A stretch of 64,000 bases of DNA, taken from assembly GCA_013122435.1 (NCBI GenBank), contig WYDT01000010.1, positions 215,011-279,010 of the forward strand. Direction: 5' to 3'. The position numbers and the translations under genes are program-made. Position 1 is the first letter of the stretch, and the number at the start of each line of letters is the position of its first letter. Shown piece after piece: positions 19,086 through 27,975 of this stretch. This stretch comes from Chloroflexi bacterium AL-N1. Lineage in GTDB: Bacteria > Chloroflexota > Chloroflexia > Chloroflexales > Roseiflexaceae. The notes under the pieces are model-generated. The model had not been told where the DNA came from. It ran no database searches and worked only from the letters and a program-made list of their open reading frames with translations.

Positions 19086-19685
19086 ATGAGCGAAGGTGGG
19101 ATTATATTGGCACATTTCGCACATCTGTCATCAGTGCTGGCATTGCTTGATGAGCGCAGGCGGTTTCCCGTCACGCTGCTAGCGATTGATTGCCACAGCG
19201 CTGCTGGTAAATCATCATTTGCACATGCGTTGCAGCGATCTCGCTCAACTATCACCGTCATCCATACTGATGACTTTTACCGCTCCATGTCTGAAGACAT
19301 ACGCGCACAGTTGGACGCCGCTGGTGGCTATAATCAGTATTATGATTGGCAACGCCTGGAAACACAGGTGCTGCGTCCACTTAATAGTGGTACGGCTGCA
19401 CGCTATCAGTGCTATGATTGGGCCACGAACGAACTCGGCGAGTGGTGTGAGGTACAACCCAGAGGCGTGGTTGTTATCGAAGGTTGTTACGCCGCACGCC
19501 CTGAACTTCGCGCATATTATCAACTAATCCTGCTGGTCACCACATCAGAAGAAGAGCGCTGTGAGCGCCAACTCCAACGAGCCGATGAAGCTGACTGGGT
19601 CGCACGCTGGGATGCTGCCGAACGCTATTATATGGAGCATCATCGGCCACACGAATATGCCGACATCATTGTATCTGGTGAGTAA
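19086..19685 (+). CDS. Uridine kinase-like P-loop protein
   Basis: 199 aa. The frame begins near an ATG at 19086 with no strong ribosome site. Walker A is AIDCHSAAGKSSFAHAL (about 33-49), followed by the HTDDFYRSM motif (about 60) of uridine/pantothenate-kinase-type enzymes and a Walker-B-like VVVIEGCYA (about 127). LID-like arginines occur in EEERCERQLQRAD and the WDAAERYYMEH segment. It should phosphorylate a nucleoside or similar small molecule. Its last bases overlap a minus-strand frame. There is no obvious link to the genes around it. Confidence 0.75.
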   Translation: MSEGGIILAHFAHLSSVLALLDERRRFPVTLLAIDCHSAAGKSSFAHALQRSRSTITVIHTDDFYRSMSEDIRAQLDAAGGYNQYYDWQRLETQVLRPLNSGTAARYQCYDWATNELGEWCEVQPRGVVVIEGCYAARPELRAYYQLILLVTTSEEERCERQLQRADEADWVARWDAAERYYMEHHRPHEYADIIVSGE

Positions 19686-19924
19686 TGCATTTGTGATGTT
19701 CTACAGATAGTCTCCTGCAAATCTGTCGAGTTCTGCAAACAATTCCTGACGTTTGCCAGCCACTCTGCTATGTGATACGCAATCGACCAGTCAGCTTCCG
19801 TTGTATATGGTTGATTGTAGAAATCAACTCCATAGATAATTCCATTTTTAGCCCACTCAATATAGGTTTGTAGAATACGCTCTAATTTGTCTGGCTCCCA
19901 ATCTGAAAGGAATTGCTGCAGCAC
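19640..19924 (-). CDS. Possible hypothetical protein, convergent overlap with the kinase gene
   Basis: A 94-codon minus-strand frame from GTG 19924. Residues 1-70 are protein-like (DWEPDKLERILQTYIEWAK, YNQPYTTEADWSIAYHIAEW). The last 15 or so codons are antisense to the kinase gene and look non-coding. Reading upstream of the GTG also gives sensible residues (RDRHHIPHF) without a clear start. It may be a truncated gene whose natural end was lost. No family recognised. Confidence 0.35.
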   Translation of the reverse strand: MLQQFLSDWEPDKLERILQTYIEWAKNGIIYGVDFYNQPYTTEADWSIAYHIAEWLANVRNCLQNSTDLQETICRTSQMHYSPDTMMSAYSCGR

Positions 19925-20042
19925 GAAATGTGGGATATGGTGCCTGTCCCTGACGTTTTGTTTCTCGAAAGAGTGTAAGAAACGTGGATTGTAAATACTA
20001 TTTATTTATACGCCTTCGTTAATATTGCAATGTTTTTGATTG

Positions 20043-20071
20043 TTGACAAATTAATTAAAATTGTGTATTAT
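20043..20071 (+). promoter_or_regulatory. Consensus-like sigma-70 promoter of the lanthipeptide precursor
   Basis: TTGACA at 20043-20048 and TATTAT at 20066-20071 are separated by 17 nt. The surrounding DNA is very AT-rich. Transcription would start near 20078 and give a leader of about 125 nt before the precursor gene. Downstream of it, AGGAGG at 20195-20200 is an ideal ribosome site. Confidence 0.65.
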
Positions 20072-20204
20072 TAAAAAGGTTATTATATATTTTGTGTATA
20101 TTTAATATAGTATCAAGTATGTAAAACATATAAGGGTTCATTGGTCTGACTGCAGCAGACTGTGACTATATTGACTAGTTTATGATTCTAAATTAGGAGG
20201 TAAC

Positions 20205-20420
20205 ATGTCAAACGTTGATATCGTTCGTGCGTGGAAGGATTCGGCGTATCGTGCCAGTCTCACTGAAGAACAGCGTGCCCAGTTGCCACAAAACCCAGCA
20301 GGTTTTGTCCAATTAAGCGGTTTTGAGTTGGAGCGTGCTGCTGACGATCATGCCCTCTACACCACTCTCACTGGCACCTGTTGTACCTATTGCACAGCAT
20401 CACCGACGGGATATGCCTAA
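20205..20420 (+). CDS. lanA: Class II lanthipeptide precursor (LanA)
   Basis: 71 aa. The leader (about residues 1-46) is acidic and helical and contains IVRAWKDSAYRASLTEEQ and LPQNPAGF, the pattern of mersacidin/lichenicidin-type leaders seen before LanM enzymes. The C-terminal core is rich in Thr and Cys: TTLTGTCCTYCTASPTG, with Cys59, Cys60, Cys63, seven Thr and one Ser. Up to three (methyl)lanthionine rings are therefore possible. A canonical Gly-Gly cleavage site is absent; the boundary may be near RAA/DD. Strong promoter, strong ribosome site and the next gene being LanM support the call. The ring pattern cannot be predicted here. Confidence 0.88.
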   Translation: MSNVDIVRAWKDSAYRASLTEEQRAQLPQNPAGFVQLSGFELERAADDHALYTTLTGTCCTYCTASPTGYA

Positions 20421-20441
20421 AGATACTGTGTTCAATCAAGG

Positions 20442-20476
20442 GGATGGGCAATACTATTGTCCATCCTTTTGTTTTT
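20442..20476 (+). terminator. Attenuating terminator between lanA and lanM
   Basis: GGATGGGCAAT at 20442-20452 pairs with ATTGTCCATCC at 20456-20466 (one G-T pair) around a three-base loop, followed by TTTTGTTTTT. Placement between precursor and synthetase would make many short lanA transcripts and few read-through lanM transcripts, a common arrangement in such loci. Confidence 0.8.
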
Positions 20477-20536
20477 ACTGGGTAAGTAAAAAAGAAATAC
20501 CTTTTATCTATATTAAGTGAGGAGTTACCATCTCTG

Positions 20537-23500
20537 ATGTTTTCCTCTTCCAGATGGTCTTATGCGTTAACCTTTCAGGAGCGCCTTGCACTACGTCGCG
20601 CAGCCCTGAACAAGCCCGCATATATTGATCCAACAGATGCTGTTGTTCAACGGTTTGAACAGTGGCGTCAATCGTTTCATACTGCCGATCAGTTTACACA
20701 ACGACTTGCAAGCGATCATTTGTCAGAAGATGAGGCTTTGGCACTTTTTGGCGAAACACCTGAAGGTATGTACCAAAATATATCGCAGACACCAGAGTGG
20801 CTACTCGCATTTGAACAGGCATACACCGACTCCGATGAGGCTGATATGACACTTCCTGAAGCTTTTCAAGGTCAGTCAGTCTCGCCATTTCTTGAGATAA
20901 TTCGCCCATTGATAAGCCAGAGTCGTACACGAATGCAGCGGAGGATCGCGGACTTACCACCGACCGCACATCCACATATATTCAATTCAGAAACCCTTGT
21001 TGACATCATGCTCACTACTTTACCATGGAAAACCCTTGTATCGATGGTAGGGCGTACCATGGCATTGGAGTTACAGGTAGCTCGTTTACTTGGTTTATTA
21101 CAGGGCAATACATCGAAAGAGCGATTCTGGTCATTTATCGAACGCTTACGGCAAGAGGACACCAGGATACGACTATTTGAAGAATACCCCGTATTAGCAC
21201 GTCAACTGACCCAAACATTTGCTCACTGGGAACAATCGTGTCATGAATTTCTGCAACGCCTCTGTACTGATTGGGAGGTTATTTGTTCAACATTTAGCTC
21301 CCATCTTGATCCTGGTCCTATCGTTAGTGTCCACAGCAATCTGAGTGATAGTCACCAACGAGGGCGCATGGTCTTGATCGTTAGTTTTGAGGGGGGAATG
21401 CGCCTTGTCTATAAGCCACGATCACTTGCCATAGATGTGCATTTTCAGGAACTACTTATCTGGCTCAACGCTCTGAATGATATTCAATCATTTCGTGTAC
21501 TACAAGTTCTTGATAGAGATACCCATGGATGGGTTGAATATGTGGAAGCGCAGGAATGTGACTCTCTAGACGAGGTTCACCGCTTCTATGAACGTCAGGG
21601 TCAATACCTCGCTCTACTCTATGCGCTCAACGCTACCGATATATTTTATGAAAATATTATTGCTGCCGGGGAACATCCTGTGCTTATCGACCTTGAAACG
21701 CTCTTTCATCCGCTGATCGATCCTGGCTACAAAACGAGTCCTGCCACATTTGCCATGCGTGTCATTGATGAAACCGTTTTACGTACTGGGATGCTCCCAC
21801 GTCGTTTATGGGCAGATGTTGACCGTGATGGAATAGATATCAGCGCACTTGGTATGCAGTCGGGAGGAGTAATGCCTGGTGTGCTTGCCTGGGAGAATCC
21901 AGGGACAGATACCATGCAAATTGGTATAGGATCGATACAAATGCCAGCAGGTAAGCATCGCCCACTCTTACAGGGGCATGATGTTGATGTGACAGAGCAC
22001 ATCGATGCTATCGTTGATGGGTTCCAGGTGATGTATCATGTGTTGATAGACCATCGTGATGATCTTTTAGCTCCCGATGGTCCCATTATGCGTTTTGTAT
22101 CGGATGAGATCCGTGTTATTCTTCGCCCGACTATCACTTATTCTGCGCTTCTCAGGGAAAGCTTCCATCCTGATCTACTACGTGATGCTCTAGATCGTGA
22201 TTGTTTTTTTGACCAACTCTGGAGTGCTGTTGAGCAACGACCTTTTCTCATCCATGTCATTGCGGCTGAACACGATGATTTATTACACGGCGATATTCCC
22301 ATTTTTACGACACGTCCTGGCTCTTGTCATATCTGGACTAGTACTGGCAGTCAAATCAATAACTTTTTTACTGAACCAGTGTTTAAGGCAGTACATCAAC
22401 GTATGTACCATCTTGATGAGAAAGTCCTTTCCCAACAGATCTGGTTTATTCGGGCATCATTAGCAACCACTGGTATTGACGAAGGGATTGGACAATGGAA
22501 GCGTTATCAGCTAAATAGGGCTACTCCTGTCACTTCTGATCAACTCATTGCAGAAGCATGTGCGATTGGAAACCGTATTGGAGCGTTGTCCGTGCAACAT
22601 GGAAGCGATGTTTCGTGGATTGGATTGACACTTGAACGTAATCGCTACTGGACACTTGCACCACTTGGTGTGGATCTATATGCAGGACAAACAGGTATCG
22701 TTTTGTTTTTGGCCTATCTTGGTGCTATCACACAAGAGCAGCGTTACACTGATTTGGCTCGCTGTGGCCTTGCAACAACTCAACGACAATTGGCTAGTGT
22801 TCAGAGGCTTGATGGTTTCCGGATCGGGATGGATGGATTGGGTGGTATAATCTATACACTTACACATCTTGGCACACTCTGGAATGACCAAACGCTTATT
22901 GATGAAGCTATGCGTATAGCCGGTTGTCTTCCTGCTTTGATTGAACAAGATACCTATTTTGATATAGTTAGTGGTGCAGCAGGATGTATCGTATGTCTGA
23001 TCCCGCTCTACCAGCAAAAACCCACGGAGATTCTTCGTACAACCCTTGTGCAATGTGGTAGTCATATCCTTGCTGGTGCCCACACGATGGATCAGGGCAT
23101 TGGATGGACTTCTCCTGGTGCATCTGTGCCGCTTGCTGGACTCGCGCATGGATGTGCTGGCATCGCCTGGGCACTCACAGCACTGGCCAAGCTGGTCGGG
23201 GAACAGGACTTTGCAGGGGCTGCTCACGATGCACTTGTCTATGAGCGGTCACTGTTTGATCCTGTGATGGAGAATTGGCCTTACATTGATGGTTCCAATG
23301 AGACAAGTGGTTGGGATACACGGCTAGTTGCAGCTTGGTGTCATGGTGCGCCAGGTATTGGACTGGCTCGTCTACAGATGCTCTATGAGATGGATGACAT
23401 ATATATTCGTGAGGAAATCAATACGGCGCTTAATACCACGCTTGCTAATGGTTTTGGACTTAATCATTCACTGTGTCACGGCGATCTTGGCAATATTGAG

Positions 23501-23743
23501 TTATTTATTCAGGCAGGCCAGCACACCGACGAAACGATCTGGCAGTCGTACAGAGATCAGCTTGTATCTGGGATTTTGGATGATATCAAGCACGTTGGTT
23601 GGCGTTGTGGTGTCCCTGATACTGTAGAATCGCCCGGGTTGATGACAGGTCTTGCAGGTATTGGTTATGGGTTACTTCGATTATCAGAACCATCGCGTAT
23701 TCCGTCGGTGTTGACGTTTGCACCACCACCCATTGCAGGTTAG
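20537..23743 (+). CDS. lanM: Class II lanthionine synthetase LanM
   Basis: 1068 aa, normal for LanM. The N-terminal dehydratase (about 130-650) holds the kinase-like phosphorylation/elimination core, seen as VSFEGGMRLVYKPRSLAIDV and HPVLIDLETLFHPL. The C-terminal LanC-type cyclase (about 700-1060) has the general acid/base motif LAHGCAG (His871) and all three zinc ligands: WCHG (Cys935) and LCHGD (Cys980, His981). Both halves therefore look active: it should phosphorylate and dehydrate Ser/Thr of the precursor, then add Cys thiols. The ATG at 20537 lies 12 nt behind GAGGAG. No LanT transporter, LanP or immunity genes are adjacent. Confidence 0.93.
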   Translation: MFSSSRWSYALTFQERLALRRAALNKPAYIDPTDAVVQRFEQWRQSFHTADQFTQRLASDHLSEDEALALFGETPEGMYQNISQTPEWLLAFEQAYTDSDEADMTLPEAFQGQSVSPFLEIIRPLISQSRTRMQRRIADLPPTAHPHIFNSETLVDIMLTTLPWKTLVSMVGRTMALELQVARLLGLLQGNTSKERFWSFIERLRQEDTRIRLFEEYPVLARQLTQTFAHWEQSCHEFLQRLCTDWEVICSTFSSHLDPGPIVSVHSNLSDSHQRGRMVLIVSFEGGMRLVYKPRSLAIDVHFQELLIWLNALNDIQSFRVLQVLDRDTHGWVEYVEAQECDSLDEVHRFYERQGQYLALLYALNATDIFYENIIAAGEHPVLIDLETLFHPLIDPGYKTSPATFAMRVIDETVLRTGMLPRRLWADVDRDGIDISALGMQSGGVMPGVLAWENPGTDTMQIGIGSIQMPAGKHRPLLQGHDVDVTEHIDAIVDGFQVMYHVLIDHRDDLLAPDGPIMRFVSDEIRVILRPTITYSALLRESFHPDLLRDALDRDCFFDQLWSAVEQRPFLIHVIAAEHDDLLHGDIPIFTTRPGSCHIWTSTGSQINNFFTEPVFKAVHQRMYHLDEKVLSQQIWFIRASLATTGIDEGIGQWKRYQLNRATPVTSDQLIAEACAIGNRIGALSVQHGSDVSWIGLTLERNRYWTLAPLGVDLYAGQTGIVLFLAYLGAITQEQRYTDLARCGLATTQRQLASVQRLDGFRIGMDGLGGIIYTLTHLGTLWNDQTLIDEAMRIAGCLPALIEQDTYFDIVSGAAGCIVCLIPLYQQKPTEILRTTLVQCGSHILAGAHTMDQGIGWTSPGASVPLAGLAHGCAGIAWALTALAKLVGEQDFAGAAHDALVYERSLFDPVMENWPYIDGSNETSGWDTRLVAAWCHGAPGIGLARLQMLYEMDDIYIREEINTALNTTLANGFGLNHSLCHGDLGNIELFIQAGQHTDETIWQSYRDQLVSGILDDIKHVGWRCGVPDTVESPGLMTGLAGIGYGLLRLSEPSRIPSVLTFAPPPIAG

Positions 23744-23764
23744 TTTCACACTTGCCGAATGAGT

Positions 23765-23781
23765 AGGCCATAAGGCCTTTT
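23765..23781 (+). terminator. Short terminator-like hairpin after lanM
   Basis: AGGCC, four-base loop ATAA, GGCCT, then TTTTC, 22 nt after the lanM stop. The stem is only five pairs, so this is a weak call. Confidence 0.4.
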
Positions 23782-23916
23782 CATAGCAAAATATGGTATA
23801 TCTTATCTGCTAACGCATATGCCGTCATATGGCCCTTTCTCTACAAACGGAAATGGCCCTGCTGCGCCAATTGGGTATGACATCAAGGCCATTCCTGTTT
23901 CCTCCATCAGGCAGAT

Positions 23917-24038
23917 GTAGTGGTGGTGTATAGTGAGGTTCGATCTCTATGTTGCAATAGGTCCTAAAAGAGAGTAGTGGTGGTGTATAGTGAGGTTCGA
24001 TCTCTATGTTGCAGTAGGTCCTAAAAGAGAGTAGTGGG
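23917..24038. repeat. 57-bp direct tandem repeat, 2.1 copies
   Basis: Unit 1 is 23917-23973, unit 2 is 23974-24030, and the first bases of a third unit follow (GTAGTGG at 24031). The two units differ at one base (CAATAGG against CAGTAGG). The repeat fills most of the intergenic space between the lanM terminator and the end of the secreted-protein gene. I see no gene in it. Confidence 0.9.
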
Positions 24039-24081
24039 GCGCATGACTACTACTCCCTTTCAGAGTCATTCTGGATATATA

Positions 24082-24978
24082 TTAGTATCCACGACATCCT
24101 GGGTCAACACTAAGTGTGCGAACCATCCCATGAAAGTACTTACCTGTACTTGGATCTTGACCAATCACAATCGTATCAGCCCTCGTATAGATCGTAAAAT
24201 CTCCAGGATCTCCCAGATCGCTTGTGGCAGGATTGACAATCCGTTGTGACTGAGAGTTTTCAGCCCAGTGTCCGAGGTTTTCTTCGGGCAACGTATTGAG
24301 CAGAAAGTTCAGGCCAACATTCCGAAGAAGCGATGTCATGAACACCAACCATCCCATCTGATCATTAACCTCTTGAAAATACGTACCACCATTCCCTATC
24401 CATACACGATTGCCATTAGGATCGACTGTCCAGCCTGTGGAATTGACATCAATATTCCGCCACCTTAAGTGTGTTCGTGCATGATTACTATTATTGATGG
24501 GCAACGCGAAACGCATGCCGTCCCCTGTTTTGAAGAAAAGCGGATTAACTTGATTGTTGCCAAGTTCGAGGCGTGCGTCAGCCGCGATCCAGAATGGCCC
24601 ACCAATAGGACATTCGCAGAAGTCGCCTTGTGCCTGGACCAGATATGGTGCCATTTGACTTACATCATGTCTGAAATCAGGCGTTTGACATTCAATGCGT
24701 GTGTTACCATCAAAGACGGCGTAATCACCATCAAAAGTGAGTGGTGGAATAGTACACCAGTTCGTAATATCGTGTTCAATACTATCGAGCACTGTCGTAC
24801 CGTTACCGACGAACGAGGTCCAGATAATCTCTGGCTGTTGCTGCGAGAAATCCGCGTACAGGTGCCACGCTGCCCAGGTGGCATTGTTGGATGTCTGAGC
24901 AATGCTGGTCTGCGGACCTGATGCACCAAGCACTAAGAGAGCCAAACATACAATAAGAAAACGACGCAGGTTGTTCAT
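24082..24978 (-). CDS. Secreted cysteine-containing protein, cassette copy 2
   Basis: 298 aa, paralogue of 4755-5660. A signal peptide covers residues 1-27 (cleavage near SIA/QT). Shared landmarks in order: TWAAWHLYADFSQQQPEIIW, WCTIP, FDGDYAVFDGNTRI, ECQTP, DVSQMAPYLVQAQ, CECPIGG, RLELGNN, GNRVWIGNGG, LGHWAENSQS and TIVIGQDPSTGKYFHGMVRT ending DPGCRGY. All cysteines of copy 1 are kept, consistent with disulfides outside the cell. No known domain recognised. It is divergent from the intact ATPase at 25179, starts behind AGGAG, and has promoter-like site D about 95 nt upstream. Confidence 0.82.
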   Translation of the reverse strand: MNNLRRFLIVCLALLVLGASGPQTSIAQTSNNATWAAWHLYADFSQQQPEIIWTSFVGNGTTVLDSIEHDITNWCTIPPLTFDGDYAVFDGNTRIECQTPDFRHDVSQMAPYLVQAQGDFCECPIGGPFWIAADARLELGNNQVNPLFFKTGDGMRFALPINNSNHARTHLRWRNIDVNSTGWTVDPNGNRVWIGNGGTYFQEVNDQMGWLVFMTSLLRNVGLNFLLNTLPEENLGHWAENSQSQRIVNPATSDLGDPGDFTIYTRADTIVIGQDPSTGKYFHGMVRTLSVDPGCRGY

Positions 24979-25073
24979 AGTGGTGTTCTCCTATAATGTA
25001 AAAGTAAATTGTAGGTGTAGTGATGTAGATGATTGTGTGTCAAATAACTTGATCAACGATGTACAATTGAGTG

Positions 25074-25121
25074 TAGCATGGGTTACTTGGTAAAGATCCC
25101 AAAATAGTCATTTTTATCCCA
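25074..25121 (-). promoter_or_regulatory. Tandem TGGGA element, site D
   Basis: On the minus strand: TGGGA at 25121-25117, TGGGA at 25101-25097 (20-nt period), then 17 nt and ATGCTA at 25079-25074. It shares the following ACTCAATTGTACA with site C. It points toward the secreted-protein gene. Confidence 0.6.
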
Positions 25122-25178
25122 AATTTGCTTTGAGGCTCGTTTATGTATATAGATCAACGTTGATAAGTGAGGTATTTC

Positions 25179-27896
25179 GTGTCTGGGTCAGGCCAATCAG
25201 CCAACATTACATTAAATCCCTTTGAAAAGCGGCTCAAACAGGCGCTCAGGTTATACCATAAACCGGAACGGCTGGGCACTGAGTCTCTGCTTGCCAATAC
25301 CTACTTTCTCAGTCATACCCTGCGTGACCTGCCACGACCGATTACACCACGAACCCTTGGGAAAGCATTACGCGATGAGATACATGCGGCAGCGGTCCAA
25401 CTCTGGGGAGGACCACTCCCACGCGACCGGAATGAATTAGAAACACTGCTGACGGAAGTGCGGCAGGAACCCGAGAGCCCACGCTATGCGTATATTGTCC
25501 TGGAATTACGCTGTTTCAAGCGCTATTTTCACCTGCATCACACCTCCGATATCTGGGAGCAGAGCCACCTGTTGCCCGGCTCAAGATCACAACATTATCG
25601 TGAGTTTGATCTGGCTGTCAGATATCTGGCCACTGTGCTCCTCGAACGCGTTCAGCCGACAGTTCATCTGGAACAACCTATTAGCCCGGATGTCTTGATT
25701 GGCTACGATACGGAATGTGAGCAAGCGGAACAGGCCCTATCCCGTGGTGAGACGGTGGCACTGGTCGGTACGGGTGGGGTGGGCAAAACAAGTATGGGGG
25801 CTGCGCTGGTCCAACGGTTTGATGGAGTACCGGTGTTCTGGTATACCCTGCGGCCCGATCTGAATGACAATATCAATAGCCTGTTAGTTGCCCTGGGCTC
25901 TTTCCTCCGTCATCTGGGAGTGCTCCACTTATGGCAATATCTCATTGCCGTGGAAGGCAAAGTACATGATCTCAATATTGCGCTGGGGCTCTTACACCAG
26001 GATCTTACCTCGCTCAAGACACGCCCGTTGCTCTGTTTTGATGAATTAGAATACCTGCATGCCGCTGAGTTAGAGCCTTTGCCACCACAGCGGGCACAAA
26101 TTCGTGAATTATTGGAGAGTATCCCTGCTACTGTACCTATGCTGCTGATTGGTCAGCGTGTGGTGCTGGAAGTCGACCAGCTTATCGAACTGACCGGACT
26201 CAGCGCCGCCCAGATCCAACAATTCTTCTGGCATATTGCAGATTATCGTCTGAGCACAGGTGATGCTGATCAGTTGTACACCTTCACGGGTGGGAATCCC
26301 CGCCTGCTCTCTCTCTGTCTGGCCCTGTGCAGTGGTGGTGAACCTATCACCCAGATTCTGGCCACACTCGACACGGCACCGGGATGGCTGCCAATTTTTG
26401 ATCGCCTCTGGCGCCGATTGACCACGGCAGAGCGTCGGTTACTTCAGCGACTGGCTATTTTTCGCAGCGCAACCCCTCAGAGTGTCTGGGACCAGACACC
26501 GCTTGCGGCCCTGACTGCACTGCGATTGGTGGAACACGATATGGCTGGTGGGGTGCTGCTGCTGCCGGTGCTGCGGCAGGCCATTTATCAGGACATGTCG
26601 GTGGAATTACGCCAGAAGCTCCATCAGGAGGCGGTGGCAGTCCGGCTTGATGGCGGAGAGTATACCGCAGCAGCGTATCATTTGTGGCAGGGTGGTCAAC
26701 CCAAACAGGCAGTCCAGGTATGGTTTCCCCAGCGTACGCTGGAAATCACGCGAGGACATACCAATGCGGCACTGGTCGTGTTTGAAGGTATTTCGCGAAA
26801 TGATTTGGGGCAACCCGAGCGGAAAGCCTTGGATCTGATACGAGGCGAGTTACGCCAGTTGGTCGGACAATTACGCCAGGGGTTAAATGAACTTGAAGCA
26901 CTAGATTGGCAAGGCGAGAGCGAAGTTAGCGCACAGGTGCTAATGCTCCGGGGTGAGTTTCAGGCGGCGCTTGGCTATCCCGATGCCGCGATCAAGAGTT
27001 ATGCTGAGGGTATACAGGCTATTGTACGATTACAGAATCAACTGGTGCGTTTTCGCAGTCGCCAGGGCAGGCTGTACCTTCATCAACGTGAACTGACTCA
27101 GAGTTGGCAAGGTGCCTATCGTGCCGAATACGACTTGCGAATGCTACGCGGTTACCTGCTTGAAGAAGAAGGGTGTTATGACAAAGCCCAACAATCCTTT
27201 GAGGAAGCCCTCAAGCTGGCCAAACAACTGCAGGATGATGCAGGTCTGGCTGAGGCTGAACGCAATCTGGCAGCCCTTGCGGGTCGTCAACAGCACCTTG
27301 ATTCAGCGATTGAGCACGCTGAACGAGCGATGGTGATTTATGAGCGTATGGGTGATCGAGTCAATCTGGAAAAAGCTCGGAGTAATTTGTCGTTTAGCTA
27401 TGTACAGGCCGGGCAATTTCAGGAAGCGATTGATGTGGGTATCGAAGCCTATACCTTCTTTCGCTTGATTCGCGAACCATATTTTGCTACGGTAACCGCC
27501 GCCAACATCGCTGAAGCGGCCTATGGTCTCAATGACCTTACCAAGGCCGAACAGTACGCAAACGAAGTCCTCAGTTTGCAAGAACCCCACACCTATCCCT
27601 ACGCCCACTTTACGTTGGGGCAAGTCAAACAGGCACGGCGTCTCTGGCAGGACGCCTACACCCATTTCGAGGAATCACGACGGGCTGCCCAACAGAATGA
27701 GGATGTGTACCTCATGGCGTATGCGCTGCGGGCGCTGGGGGTGGTTGCTGCCCAGATGGAGAACCTACCTGATGCTCAGGTGCAGCTTGCTGCGGCCCTC
27801 AAGCTCTTTCAGCAGATGGGTATCGATAGTGAGATCCACGAAACGGAGCAGATCATTGCCGATCTTGGTCAGCGCAAGCGGCATGAGATGTTTTAG
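25179..27896 (+). CDS. P-loop signalling ATPase with TPR repeats (STAND-like), cassette copy 2
   Basis: 905 aa from GTG 25179, six nucleotides behind AGTGAGG; a GTG at 25167 would add four residues but overlaps that ribosome site. Residues 1-165 form an uncharacterised N-terminal domain (NPFEKRLKQALRLYHKPERL). Walker A is GTGGVGKT (197-204), Walker B LLCFDELEYL, and a sensor-like TGGNPRLLSL follows. Then comes a winged-helix-like part (ERRLLQRLAIF) and many TPR-type helices to the end. This layout is that of STAND regulators, which switch on by ATP-dependent oligomerisation. The N-terminal domain would be the output or DNA-binding part, but I cannot name it. Divergent from the secreted protein, which may be its target or cue. 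Confidence 0.85.
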   Translation: MSGSGQSANITLNPFEKRLKQALRLYHKPERLGTESLLANTYFLSHTLRDLPRPITPRTLGKALRDEIHAAAVQLWGGPLPRDRNELETLLTEVRQEPESPRYAYIVLELRCFKRYFHLHHTSDIWEQSHLLPGSRSQHYREFDLAVRYLATVLLERVQPTVHLEQPISPDVLIGYDTECEQAEQALSRGETVALVGTGGVGKTSMGAALVQRFDGVPVFWYTLRPDLNDNINSLLVALGSFLRHLGVLHLWQYLIAVEGKVHDLNIALGLLHQDLTSLKTRPLLCFDELEYLHAAELEPLPPQRAQIRELLESIPATVPMLLIGQRVVLEVDQLIELTGLSAAQIQQFFWHIADYRLSTGDADQLYTFTGGNPRLLSLCLALCSGGEPITQILATLDTAPGWLPIFDRLWRRLTTAERRLLQRLAIFRSATPQSVWDQTPLAALTALRLVEHDMAGGVLLLPVLRQAIYQDMSVELRQKLHQEAVAVRLDGGEYTAAAYHLWQGGQPKQAVQVWFPQRTLEITRGHTNAALVVFEGISRNDLGQPERKALDLIRGELRQLVGQLRQGLNELEALDWQGESEVSAQVLMLRGEFQAALGYPDAAIKSYAEGIQAIVRLQNQLVRFRSRQGRLYLHQRELTQSWQGAYRAEYDLRMLRGYLLEEEGCYDKAQQSFEEALKLAKQLQDDAGLAEAERNLAALAGRQQHLDSAIEHAERAMVIYERMGDRVNLEKARSNLSFSYVQAGQFQEAIDVGIEAYTFFRLIREPYFATVTAANIAEAAYGLNDLTKAEQYANEVLSLQEPHTYPYAHFTLGQVKQARRLWQDAYTHFEESRRAAQQNEDVYLMAYALRALGVVAAQMENLPDAQVQLAAALKLFQQMGIDSEIHETEQIIADLGQRKRHEMF

Positions 27897-27927
27897 GAAA
27901 CCTTGACCCTACCTTACTTCGCAACTC

Positions 27928-27975
27928 TGGGATCTTTTTTCCATTTCTGGGAATCGTAACCATTTCCACATGCTA
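27928..27975 (+). promoter_or_regulatory. Tandem TGGGA element, site B
   Basis: TGGGA at 27928-27932 and 27948-27952 (20-nt period), then 17 nt and ATGCTA at 27970-27975. It lies 31 nt behind the ATPase stop and points to the TPR/HTH gene at 28128. It is the copy-2 counterpart of site A. Confidence 0.6.
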
